The notes below the pieces were generated by a model that had not been told where the DNA came from, did no database searches, and saw nothing but the letters and a program-made list of their open reading frames with translations. From Oscillatoriales cyanobacterium (GTDB taxonomy: Bacteria > Cyanobacteriota > Cyanobacteriia > Cyanobacteriales > Microcoleaceae), in assembly GCA_004292955.1 (NCBI GenBank), contig RDXX01000051.1, positions 1 through 42,215 of the forward strand: a stretch of 42,215 nucleotides of DNA. The letters run 5' to 3'. Below are positions 22,294 through 32,100 of the stretch, one piece after another (position 1 is the first letter of the stretch; every line of letters starts with the position of its first letter). A program made the position numbers and the translations under genes.

Positions 22294-25113
22294 TTAATGT
22301 TTGATTAATTTTGGTATTGCTTCTAAAAGTTGAGATTCACTGTAAGGTTTCGTAAAATATTGATTGGCGCCTAATTCCATTGCCATTTGTCGGTGTTTTT
22401 CGCCGCTGCGGGATGTCAGCATGGCTACGGGAATCTTAGCAAACCGCTGGGTCGATCGCATAGAGCGCAATAATTCAAATCCATCCATCCGGGGCATTTC
22501 AATATCGACAATCGCCAAACTGCAATCAAGACCATTTTGCAGCTTTTCCAGGGCATCCAAGCCGTCTTTAGCCTGAACTACGCGGTAGCGGGCACGAGTC
22601 AGCATCAGAGACAACAACTGCCGAATTGTATAGGAATCGTCTACTACCAAAATCTGGGGCGACTGACTCGAAGTCGGCGCCACTTGTGGCACTTTACCAG
22701 ACACAGGGGCGATCGAACTATTGGATAAAGGTTGACCCACCAAATCATCCACATCCAAAATAGTTACAACTTTACCGTCCCCCAAAATCGTACTCCCCAA
22801 AACCCCGCGAGGCTTGGATAGAGGAGGCGGCAAAGGTTTAACCACAATTTCCTGCTGGCCGATCAGGCGTTCCACGGCCACCGCCAGCATTCCTTCGGTA
22901 GAAGCCAAAACCAAGACGGGAATGTGATCTTGAGTCAAAGGGTCTGGAGAGGGGCCATCGGGCCCGACGACGCTGTATTCGAGCAAATCTTGCAGTCGCA
23001 CCAAACGAATAAATTCATCCCGCCACCACAACATCGGCTGATTGCCGGCGGTGTGAACTTCCGAAGCTTTAATATGCAGAATTTCCTCGACTGCATCTAG
23101 CGGTACTGCTATTTTATTGCGATCGGTCTTTACCATCAAAGCCTCAGTAATCGACAGCAACAATGGCAGTTTGATGATAAAACTCGTACCTTTTCCCAGG
23201 CGAGAGTCCACCTTCACAGTCCCCCGCACAGTCCGCAAATTTGTTCGCACCACGTCGAGTCCGACTCCTCGCCCGGAAAGATCGCTCACTTCCTCGGCAG
23301 TGCTGAAACCGGGCCAAAATAGAAAATCATAGAGTTCGGCAATCGAAAATTCTTGGGCTTGTTCTTCCGTCGCTAAACCCTTTTTAACTATTTTGCGGCG
23401 AATGATTTCCGGGTCAATACCTTTACCGTCATCGGCGACAGTAATAATAGTTTGGCCGCCTTGGTGGCGGGCTTCGATTTCAATTTGACCGCTGGCGGGT
23501 TTGCCAATTGCTTGCCGAACTTCGGGCATTTCGATGCCGTGATCGAAGGCATTTCTTACTAAATGTACCAAGGGATCGCGCAAAGCGTCGAGCAAACTTT
23601 CGTCAATTTTGGTATCCCTTCCTACTAACAGCAGGTTGACATCTTTATCGTAGGTGAGGCACATATCCCGAAGCGCCCTCGGTAAGTGGTCTACGGCGCG
23701 ACTGAAACTCACGACTCGCAACTGCATGACGCGGCTGCGAAGTTGTTCGGTGATGCGGCGCAGTTGGTCGGTACTGCGCTCGAATTTCATTGCTAAGGTG
23801 TCTAATTTGGTGGCGGATTGAGAAATTGCTTCGGCGGTTTCGATGACTTCTGCGGCGGTTGAGTGGAACTCTGTATAACGATCCATCTCTAAGATATCGA
23901 AGTGAGAATGGTCGATCGAGGATTTGTCGTTAACAATCAGTGGAAATTCTGTTTCATATCCTGCAAGTTTTCCTAATCCCGAATTGCCGTTTCCTCCTCT
24001 CCAGTCTGCAAAACTCAGTCTGTCGTATTCTTCGCGCAACTGGCCGCCGAATTGATTTAAATCTACGATACTGCGGCGAATTCGCTTGACTTCGCCGCGC
24101 AATTCGGATTCTTGAAGTTCTAAATTTGTACGGTTGATCACTAATTCTCCGACCAGATTCACTAATTCGGTCAAGCGTTCTAAGTCTACGCGGATTGTCG
24201 GCCTTTGTGGGTTGGGGAGGGGGGGAGAGGGAGAGAGGGGAGAGGGGGAGAGGGGGAGAGGGGGGGAGGTTTCGGATGTTTGTGATTCGTTTGGGGGTGG
24301 GGGGGAGATTTGGGGGAGTTCGTTAGCGCAGCCCTCGAAGAGGATCGCCCTTCCGTCTAATAGCTGCTGGCGTGCGGTTTGCAACGACTGGGCGATCGCC
24401 CAACCCTCGGACTGCAACCGCTGTAAAGTCAAATCTGGAGAGTCGATCAAATCTCTGAGGGGTTCAGCGACTTTCCCAAAATCCGGCAATTGCAGCATTC
24501 CAGCCAAGCCGGAGAGTTGGTAATAAACCTGGTTGAGGGCGGTGACGCTTTTTGGCAAATCTGCCTCCGAAGCTTGGGAAAGCTCAGTTTCTAGGCGATT
24601 GAAGATTGGCGGCAATTCGTGTTCAAAAATCAGTTTCAGGGTTTCCGGGGCTGCCGATCGACTGGCTGCGGGGACTGGCGGCGGCCCCGGCTTGCCGTAC
24701 TTTGCCTCGAACTGGGCATGAATTTGGGCGATCGCCTCCAGGTTTGACCTTTGATCGGGAGTGCTGACATCCGAGTGGTGAATTGCTTCGGCCGCTATCT
24801 TTTTGAGAGCATCCACCCCTTGCAGCAAAACAGTTATAGTGACCGGTTCCAGGGCCGACAAGTCCGTGCGATCGCGCAAAATGACAAAACAGTCCTCCAG
24901 CGTGTGAGCCGCCGCCGACACGTCTTGAAAGCCCAACATCGAACCCGCACCTTTAATCGAGTGAGCGGCCCGAAACATTTCTTTAACACCCGCTTGTCGC
25001 CCTTTCAAATCTGCGCCTTCCATCGCCAGCAGGTGAGTTTCCATTGACTGGAGAAACTCTTGCGTTTCTGCGGTAAAAGCATCTATTAATTCGTTTAAAT
25101 CATCATCATCCAT
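22294..25113 (-). CDS. CheA-type hybrid histidine kinase with C-terminal receiver
   Basis: A kinase of about 939 residues. An N-terminal Hpt domain carries the phosphorylatable His51 in AAHSIKGAG. A second helical Hpt/P2-like region and a Pro/Ser-rich linker (encoded by a GGGGAGAG microsatellite near 24215-24265) follow. Then come the dimerisation domain, the HATPase domain (LVHLVRNAFDHG, VADDGKGIDPE, GFSTAEEVSDLSGRGVGLDVV), a CheW-like domain and a receiver domain with phospho-Asp in LAIVDIEMPRMDGF and Lys in YFTKPY. This is the PixL/HmpE-type kinase of cyanobacterial phototaxis or hormogonium pilus systems. The ATG at 25113 (MDDDDLNELIDAF) is the true start; the longer frame upstream only translates a TTGACAG array. 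Confidence 0.92.
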   Translation of the reverse strand: MDDDDLNELIDAFTAETQEFLQSMETHLLAMEGADLKGRQAGVKEMFRAAHSIKGAGSMLGFQDVSAAAHTLEDCFVILRDRTDLSALEPVTITVLLQGVDALKKIAAEAIHHSDVSTPDQRSNLEAIAQIHAQFEAKYGKPGPPPVPAASRSAAPETLKLIFEHELPPIFNRLETELSQASEADLPKSVTALNQVYYQLSGLAGMLQLPDFGKVAEPLRDLIDSPDLTLQRLQSEGWAIAQSLQTARQQLLDGRAILFEGCANELPQISPPPPNESQTSETSPPLPLSPSPLSPSPPLPNPQRPTIRVDLERLTELVNLVGELVINRTNLELQESELRGEVKRIRRSIVDLNQFGGQLREEYDRLSFADWRGGNGNSGLGKLAGYETEFPLIVNDKSSIDHSHFDILEMDRYTEFHSTAAEVIETAEAISQSATKLDTLAMKFERSTDQLRRITEQLRSRVMQLRVVSFSRAVDHLPRALRDMCLTYDKDVNLLLVGRDTKIDESLLDALRDPLVHLVRNAFDHGIEMPEVRQAIGKPASGQIEIEARHQGGQTIITVADDGKGIDPEIIRRKIVKKGLATEEQAQEFSIAELYDFLFWPGFSTAEEVSDLSGRGVGLDVVRTNLRTVRGTVKVDSRLGKGTSFIIKLPLLLSITEALMVKTDRNKIAVPLDAVEEILHIKASEVHTAGNQPMLWWRDEFIRLVRLQDLLEYSVVGPDGPSPDPLTQDHIPVLVLASTEGMLAVAVERLIGQQEIVVKPLPPPLSKPRGVLGSTILGDGKVVTILDVDDLVGQPLSNSSIAPVSGKVPQVAPTSSQSPQILVVDDSYTIRQLLSLMLTRARYRVVQAKDGLDALEKLQNGLDCSLAIVDIEMPRMDGFELLRSMRSTQRFAKIPVAMLTSRSGEKHRQMAMELGANQYFTKPYSESQLLEAIPKLIKH

Positions 25114-25121
25114 ATATAGCA

Positions 25122-25195
25122 GTTGACAGTTGACAGTTGACAGTTGACAGTTGAGAGCTTGCCGTGAGCGTAGTCGAATGGTTGACAGTTGACAG
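25122..25195. repeat. TTGACAG heptamer array in front of the CheA-like gene
   Basis: Two runs of TTGACAG units flank GCTTGCCGTGAGCGTAGTC. The array begins 9 bp upstream of the kinase start and extends an open frame artificially by 34 codons. No ribosome binding site lies in it. Confidence 0.88.
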
Positions 25196-25347
25196 TTACA
25201 AGGTACGGGAATCAAACCGTTTATGCTATAGGGTTCTAAGCTCTATTCATCAGGTTATTTATGTGAGCGCCGGATGTGGCGGTTGCTATAAATATGAATA
25301 TCGGTGCCCAGTACTTTTGAACTATTACCGATAACCTCGGTTTTTTA

Positions 25348-25665
25348 TTAATCCTTTGAACTCAACAAAATTTCTTTCGTTATTTCCGATTGCAAGCCAA
25401 GTTGTTGCCGCACTGCTTGCAATGATTTTCCTCTTTTTGCCTTCGGACGATCGCTTGGAGCCGGCACATCGTCAGCAGAAATAACTGGCTTTTTTAGAGC
25501 AGCCAGGAGTTGGTTTAATTCTGCTTGAAGTTCTGCCAATGATTCTCCATAAGGTGCAGTTTCTTTTTCCGAGCAGGCTGCGATCGCACCCGTATCGTCA
25601 TAATACACCGTGCGAATTGTGTACCCGCCATCCTCAAAAAATACTCGATAATCCCAGTTCATCAT
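25348..25665 (-). CDS. Partner (putative antitoxin) of the RelE-like gene
   Basis: A 105-residue protein that starts inside the last codons of the toxin gene (4-bp ATGA overlap). The N-terminal half (WDYRVFFEDGGYTIRTVYYD ... SLAELQAELNQLLAAL) has the beta-beta-beta-alpha look of a HicB-like domain. The second half is basic and ends in a short helical segment (GKSLQAVRQQLGLQ). No familiar antitoxin DNA-binding domain (RHH, Xre, Phd, SpoVT) is evident. Assignment as antitoxin rests on the overlap with a RelE-like gene and on size; HicB likeness is inference from pattern only. Confidence 0.6.
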   Translation of the reverse strand: MMNWDYRVFFEDGGYTIRTVYYDDTGAIAACSEKETAPYGESLAELQAELNQLLAALKKPVISADDVPAPSDRPKAKRGKSLQAVRQQLGLQSEITKEILLSSKD

Positions 25666-25955
25666 AGTTCTTCCTCTTCCCCTTGAAATATGTATTTATT
25701 CCCAGGCTTGCCAGCGATGCGCTCTATACTGACAATTTTAACTTGCTGCTCAACGTTGTACAAAACGCGATATAGCCCCACTCTCAATTCCCATTCTGCT
25801 GTATTGTTTGGACGCAGGGGTTTCCGGTTGCGCGTCTCCGTAGTGGGTTCATAACAAAGGTTAGCTTCAATACCGTCAACAATTACATTCTGTTCGTGTT
25901 TTTTAAACCACTGCAAATCCTCAATTGCTTGGTCTGTAAACTCGATTTCAAACAC
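25662..25955 (-). CDS. RelE/ParE-superfamily toxin-like protein
   Basis: A 97-residue protein with the RelE/ParE fold pattern: N-terminal EFTDQAIEDLQWFKKHEQN helices, then KPLRPNNTAEWELRVGLYRVLYNVEQQVKIVSIERI, the strand core with the typical R-V-G-x-Y-R-V-x-Y motif. Members are mRNA interferases or gyrase inhibitors. The gene order is toxin first and partner second, as in HigBA or HicAB systems. The pair sits between the MCP gene and the CheA-like gene on the same strand, so it would be co-transcribed with taxis genes unless separated by the hairpin at 26077-26136. Confidence 0.8.
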   Translation of the reverse strand: MFEIEFTDQAIEDLQWFKKHEQNVIVDGIEANLCYEPTTETRNRKPLRPNNTAEWELRVGLYRVLYNVEQQVKIVSIERIAGKPGNKYIFQGEEEEL

Positions 25956-26076
25956 GATAGCTGCACCTTAAAATATTCCAAATACCGATCTATGCTAGCA
26001 TTCATCATCGCACACTGTGACTTCTTAAGGGGAGCCTCTTAATATCATCTCCGAAAAGGATGACCCTAATAAGATT

Positions 26077-26136
26077 GGTTTGTAGTGAGGACTTTAGTCC
26101 GCATCCATAGAAGGACTAAAGTCCTCACTACAAACC
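26077..26136. terminator. 24-bp perfect inverted repeat after the MCP gene
   Basis: GGTTTGTAGTGAGGACTTTAGTCC (26077-26100) pairs perfectly with its complement at 26113-26136 around a 12-nt loop. It lies 12 bp after the receptor stop codon and may end or attenuate that transcript. The inner GGACTTTAGTCC is shared with the insert in the ars promoter region (3165-3236), so it is also a dispersed element. Confidence 0.72.
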
Positions 26137-26148
26137 TTTGACTAATAA

Positions 26149-29100
26149 CTAACTGCGGAAATTAGCCACCGACTTTTGCAATTTGCTGACAGAACCGGAT
26201 AAATCATCAAGCGATGCTTTGACATCGGAACCTTTTTGGGCAGTTGTATTTGCAATCTCATTGACTTGCTGCATACTGTTAGAAATCTCCTCAGCCGAAA
26301 CAGTTTGTTTAGCCGAAGCGCGAGTAATATTCTGCACCAAAGCATTCATTTCTCGACTAACTTCGATGATGGCATTCAGGTGAGTTTTAGCTTCGCTTGC
26401 TAGCTTAGTACCTTCCACTACCTCCAGTGTTCCCGATTCCATTGCCTTCATCACGCGGCTGATTTCTTCTTGAATTGTACCCACAATTTCCGAGATTTCC
26501 TCAGTCGCGCCGGCCGATCGCTCTGCCAACTTCCGCACCTCTTCGGCGACAACCGCAAAACCTAAACCTTGTTCGCCGGCTCTGGCTGCTTCAATCGTAG
26601 CATTGAGAGCTAACAAATTGGTTTGGGAAGCAAGCTGAGAAATCGAAGTGACAATTTTGCCGATTTGTTGCGAAGATTCGCCCAAACGCTTCATCATTTT
26701 TGAGGTAGAGGCGATCGTCAACCGGAGCTCGTTAATGCCTTCGACAGCGCGATCGACCGCCATACCGCCGACTTCTGCGGTGTGAGAAGACTGCTGAGCA
26801 ACGGTTTCGGCGCGCACCGAAACATCTCGCACGTCGCGGATCGAATTCACGATTCGCTCGATTTCCCGCATGATTGCAGATATTTTTTCTGCTTGAACTT
26901 CCGCCTGTTGAGTGAGTTCGCTGGTATTGTTAATTGACTCGCCAGTGGCAGATGTTACCTGTTCGGCTAAAGTTTGAATTCCCGTTACCACCTTCCGCAG
27001 AGAACCAATTAAAAAGTTAAAAGAGTCGGCGACAGCACCTAAAACGTCATTCGTTACTTCCGCCCTGACTGTCAAATCCCCTTGAGCTGCGCCTTTAATT
27101 TCTCCCAACAGTTTGAGGACTTGCTGCGTCATCGAATCGGCTTCAGCTTTGCGTTCGGCTGCAAATTTTTCCAGTCCTTCCTCTGCCTCTTTGCGCTCGG
27201 TAATGTCAAAGCGGATGGCGATATATTTGACTATGGTACCGCTAGTATCGAAGATGGGGGCGATCGTGGAATCTACCCAATAAAACGAGCCATCTTTGCG
27301 CCGATTTTTGATTTCCCCTTTCCACACCAAACCGCGAGAAATTGTCAGCCACATTTCGGAAAAAAATGCTTTGGGATGGTAGCCAGAATTGACAATGCGG
27401 TGGTCGCGGTGCAGCAGTTCTCCCATGCTGAAACCGGATATTTGGGTGAATCTTTCGTTAACGTAAGTAATTATGCCTTTGAGGTCAGTTTCGCTGACGA
27501 TCGCAGCTTCATCGAGGGCATTTTGCCGCGTTTTGAGTTCTTGCAGCAAGCGTTCCTGTGCCTCGGCCAACTGCTGCATCTGCTGCTGCGATGCTTTTTC
27601 CTGGGTGACGTTGCGGCAAACGACTACACCACCTTTAATTGCTCCTGTTTCGTCTTTGAGCGGCCGGCCGTTAATTTTGACCCACAGGCCCTCAGGCTGG
27701 GCTGCGTGGCGGGTGAAAATATCTACATCGTCAACGGATTCTCCTCGAAGCGTGCGTACTAAAGGGATGTCGGCTGTGGGATAGGGAGTGACGGTATCGG
27801 GCAAAAATACACCGTATTTTGCCGCCCACTCGTTGGGGAGAGCATCTGTGGAACCCGAGCCAAACATATTTGTAGCGGCGGGGTTGAACAACACAAAATT
27901 GCCATTGGCATCGGCAGCAACCACGCCGTCGCTAATGCTGTTAATTAGCAGTTGCAAGAGATTGCTTTGCCCTCTAAATTCCTCTTCAGAACGGGCTAAT
28001 TGGGCTGTTGTTTCTTGCAGTTGACTAATTGTTTGTTTGCTTTCGGTAATGTCGCGCGCGACTGCATACATGATCTTTTCTTCTATTAGCGGTCGCGATT
28101 TCCAGGACAGCCATTTGTAGGAACCGTCTTTGCAGCGGTAGCGATTTTCAAAAGATATTGTTTCGGCACCGCCGGCTACTTTTGCCGTTTCTGCCAAGGT
28201 TTTTTCCACGTCTTCGGCATGGACAAAATCGATAAAAGATTGGTTTTGGAGTTCTTCTACTGTGTAGCCGAGGGTTTTTGCCCAAGCGGGATTGAGACGC
28301 TTGAATTTGCCTTCAAAATCGGCAATGCAAAGCAAGTCTAGGGACAGGGTGAAAAATCGATCGCGCTCTGCTTCGGCTTTTTTGCGATCGGTAATTTCGA
28401 TCGCCACACCGCCAACACCGATCGGTTTCCCGTCCTCTCCGGCCAAAGGAAAGTAAGAAGCCAGCCAATCTCGGATTACGCCCGGTTGATTGACGGTTGT
28501 ACCTGCAACCTCAATATTTAAAAGCGGCTGGTTGTTTGCCAAAACCCCCTGCAAAATCGGCTGTAGAGTATCGACCATTTCCGGTATCACTTCTCTGACG
28601 GTTTTGCCTAGGTGTTCGGCAACTGAGACGCCGGTCGTTTCGGCCAAACTTTCGTTGACTTGCACGAACCGCAACTGCTCGTCAAAAATAAACATCGAGG
28701 CTGGGGCGGCGGCGAAAAATGCGTCAAAGCGGGATTGACGCAAAACTAATTCTCGTTCTAGGGCTTTGCGATCGGTAACTTCCAGAACGAAAGCACCGAT
28801 ACCAATGGGTTTGCCGTCCTCTCCCGGCAAAGGAAAGTAAGAAGACAGCCAATCCCGCACCACATCGGGCTGCGCGGTGGTGGCGTGGGAGAGTTCAATG
28901 TTTAAAATCGGTTCGTTGGTACTCAAAACCTGCTGGTACAGCGGGCCGAGAACCGGTGCCATTTCCGGTTCGGCTTCCCATAGGGTTTTGCCGATGTATG
29001 CTGAAGCCGGCTGACCTCCAAGTTCGGCAAGCTTTTCGTTGAACTGCATGAACCGCAGTTGGTCGTCGGTGATGAACATTCCCGCTGGTGCTGCGGCGAA

Positions 29101-32100
29101 AAAGGCATCAAAGCGAGCTTGACGCAAAGAAAGCTCTCGTTCTAGGGCTTTGCGATCGCTCAGATCGCGGCCTTCTGGAATTAATAGCACGACTTTGTCG
29201 CTCTCGTCTTTGATGGGTTTGAGGGAGAAGTCAAGGGTTGCGAGGAAACCCCCGGTAAGTAGGACTTCCGCTTCGTAGCGAACTACCTCGCCGGCGGCGG
29301 CTTTGGCGACAGCTTCTCGTACCTGTTGCTTGACTTCTGGGGAAATCTGCCACCACGGGGTTTCCCAAAACGGCTTGCCTACTACCTCTTCAATCCCCAC
29401 CTCAGCGGCAAGGAGGGCTGTTTGGTTGATTTCCAAAACAGTACCGTCTGGCTCTAGCAGCCCCATGAATTGTAACGATTGGTCGAAAATGGCTCGGAAC
29501 AGTCTTTCGCGATCGCGCAGCATTTCTTCTGCCCGTTTGCGATCGCTGATGTCGCGGGTAACTGTTGCCAACCCCATCGGCTCTCCTGTTTCTGGGTGTT
29601 TGACTGTAAATACGCTGTAGTCAACGGGAATGCGATCGCCGGTGCGAAAGTGCTTCAACCGAAACTCGCCCCGCCAAGAGCCAGTCTCCATGACGCACGG
29701 CATAATTTCTGCTGTGAATTGCTGGAGGTCTTCGGGAAAAAAGAATTCCCCCGTATTCTTAGTTTTGAGTTCTTCGGGAGAGTTGAGTCCCACTAGCTTA
29801 ATGCCAGCGGAGTTCAGGTAAAATGGCTCTCCCTCCATTGTTGCCATCCCGATAAAATCCGAGCTACTTTCGACGATCGATCTCAATCTTTGATTTTCGA
29901 TTTCGGATTGCTTGCGCCCTGTAATGTCGTTGTTGGTTTCTAAAATTGCTTTGGGTTTTCCCTGTTCGTCTCGCTGCAAATTCCAGCGGCTGAATACGGT
30001 AATTTTGGTGTGGTACTTCGTGGTGTGAATCAGTTCTCCTTCCCAATAATCCCGCTCTGCTAACTGTGCCGATATTATTTCTAAAGGCTGGGGAAACATG
30101 GTGTGAAAAAGAGTGTGGGTCAGTTGACCCAAAGCTTCTTGTTTCGTGAAGCCGTACATTCTCTGGGCGCCTTGGTTCCAATAATTAATCGTGCCGTCAA
30201 TGTCTCGAACAATCAAAGCATCGCTGGCAAGGTCGAGCATTTGCAAGTTCTGCTGCAAGGCTTGTTCGGTGCGCTTGCGTTCTGTAATGTTGCGGGCGAT
30301 CGTTGACATAAATTCAACTTCTCCGCTCTGGGATTTGTGGGCAATAATTACTTGGGAAACGGGTATTTCTTCGCCGTCTAAAGTCTGCCAAATTGTCTCG
30401 CCGCTCCACACCCCGTCCCGGCAAGCTGCGGGGATACCAACTTCCATCAGAGTGTCCATACTTTTGGGCGATGTTACGTCAGAAATACTAATTCCGGCTA
30501 AATCTGAGTCCTTGCCAACTCTCAACATTTCTCTGGCTGCGCGGTTGAGATAGATGCTGCGCTGTTGGGAGTCTGCCATGCCTACCCAGTCGGTGGTGGT
30601 TTCTAAGATTGCTTTGAGCCGCAATAGTTCTTGTTCGGATTCGCGCCGTTGTGTGATGTCGCGCGAGAAGCCGAGAACGCCTAGAATCTTGCCTTCTGCG
30701 TCTTTGAGGGGCGATTTTTGGGTGTCGAAGATGTGTACTTTGCCGTCTGCTAAGGAGGCAATGTCGTTGGGGTTATGGACTTCCTGACCGTTGAGTACGG
30801 CTGTGTCATCAGCGCGCCAGCCTTTAACTTGTCTTTGAGGATCTGTTTGGGTATGGAAGTTGCCGAATATTTGCTCTGTGGGTACGTTGAGTTCTAGGTC
30901 ATCTTTGCCTAGCATTTCTGCTTGGGTTTTGCCGAAGGCGGCGGCGAAACCTGCGTTGACTAGGCTGTAGCGGAAGTTTCGATCTTTGACGAAGATCAAG
31001 TCTGGGGTAGCGTCAATAACTGTTCGCAGCAAGTTTTGGGAGCTTTCAGCCTCGGCGAGTGTCTCCCGCAGTTGTTCTTCCATACGCACCCGGTTGGTGA
31101 TTTCTCTAATGGCGCAAACGAGGACTTTGCTGCCGCCGGCATCTACAAAGGTAGATTTTTTGACCGACAGAAAACGGGTATTTCCGTCCGGTTCAGTAAT
31201 GGTTTCTTGGGTTTCGCTGCTGGTGTTTGCCCAGAAAACTAATTGGTTTTTTTCTTCATATATGTCTGCTTGTTCTTTGGGCAAGAAGTCGCGGTAAGCT
31301 TTGCCAATTAGTTCCGATCTGCTGCGACCGATGTATTGACAAAAGGCATCATTTAATGCTAGCCAGCGGTGCTGTTCGTCTTTGACATAAATCGGGTCAG
31401 GGATGGTGTTGATGATGTTGTTTAAAAATTGTTCAGAGGCTTTTAATTGCTCTTGAACAGCGGTGCGATCGCGAACTTCCTGTTGCAATAGTGCGTTGGT
31501 TTGCTGAATCTGCTCGGTTCTGTCATTGACTCGCTGCTCTAGTTCTGCGGTTAGCTGCTGCAATTTGGCTTCTGTCTGTTTGCGCGCTGTTATGTCGCGG
31601 CCTTCCGCGAGAATTTGAAATACTTCTCCTGTTTCATTTAACAGGGGCTTAAATGATATGTCAATTACTGTCACCTGGTTGTTGGCTCCGGTGATTTCGT
31701 ATTCTTCCCGTACAAACTTGCCTGCCGAGACTTGTTTAATGTTGGTTTTGAGGCGCTGCTGGTTGGTTGGGGATGATGCCCACCAAGGTGTGTGCCAAAA
31801 TTTTAGCCCCAGCACTTCTGATGGTTCCAAATCGCCCAATTCTAATGCTGTCTGATTTGCTTCGATCAGAGTGCCGTCTGGGTTCAATAATGCGATTAGT
31901 TGAAAAGCTTGGTCGAAGATTGCCTGAAATCGCTGGGTTGTTTCGCTGAGGGCTTGTTCTGTTGCTTTTTTGGAGGTAAGAATTTGGGTGGAACCTACTA
32001 AGAATTGGTAGCGGTTGGACAGACTCAAAAAGGCGATCGCCGGAATGACAGTTATCCAATCCGATACAGTTTGTGCCACATGGGAGTGCGGCAATCCCAG

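Noticed and set aside
27082..27762. 226-residue plus-strand open frame
   Set aside because: It is antisense to the strongly conserved PAS/HAMP part of the giant receptor; codon pattern and homology belong to the minus strand.
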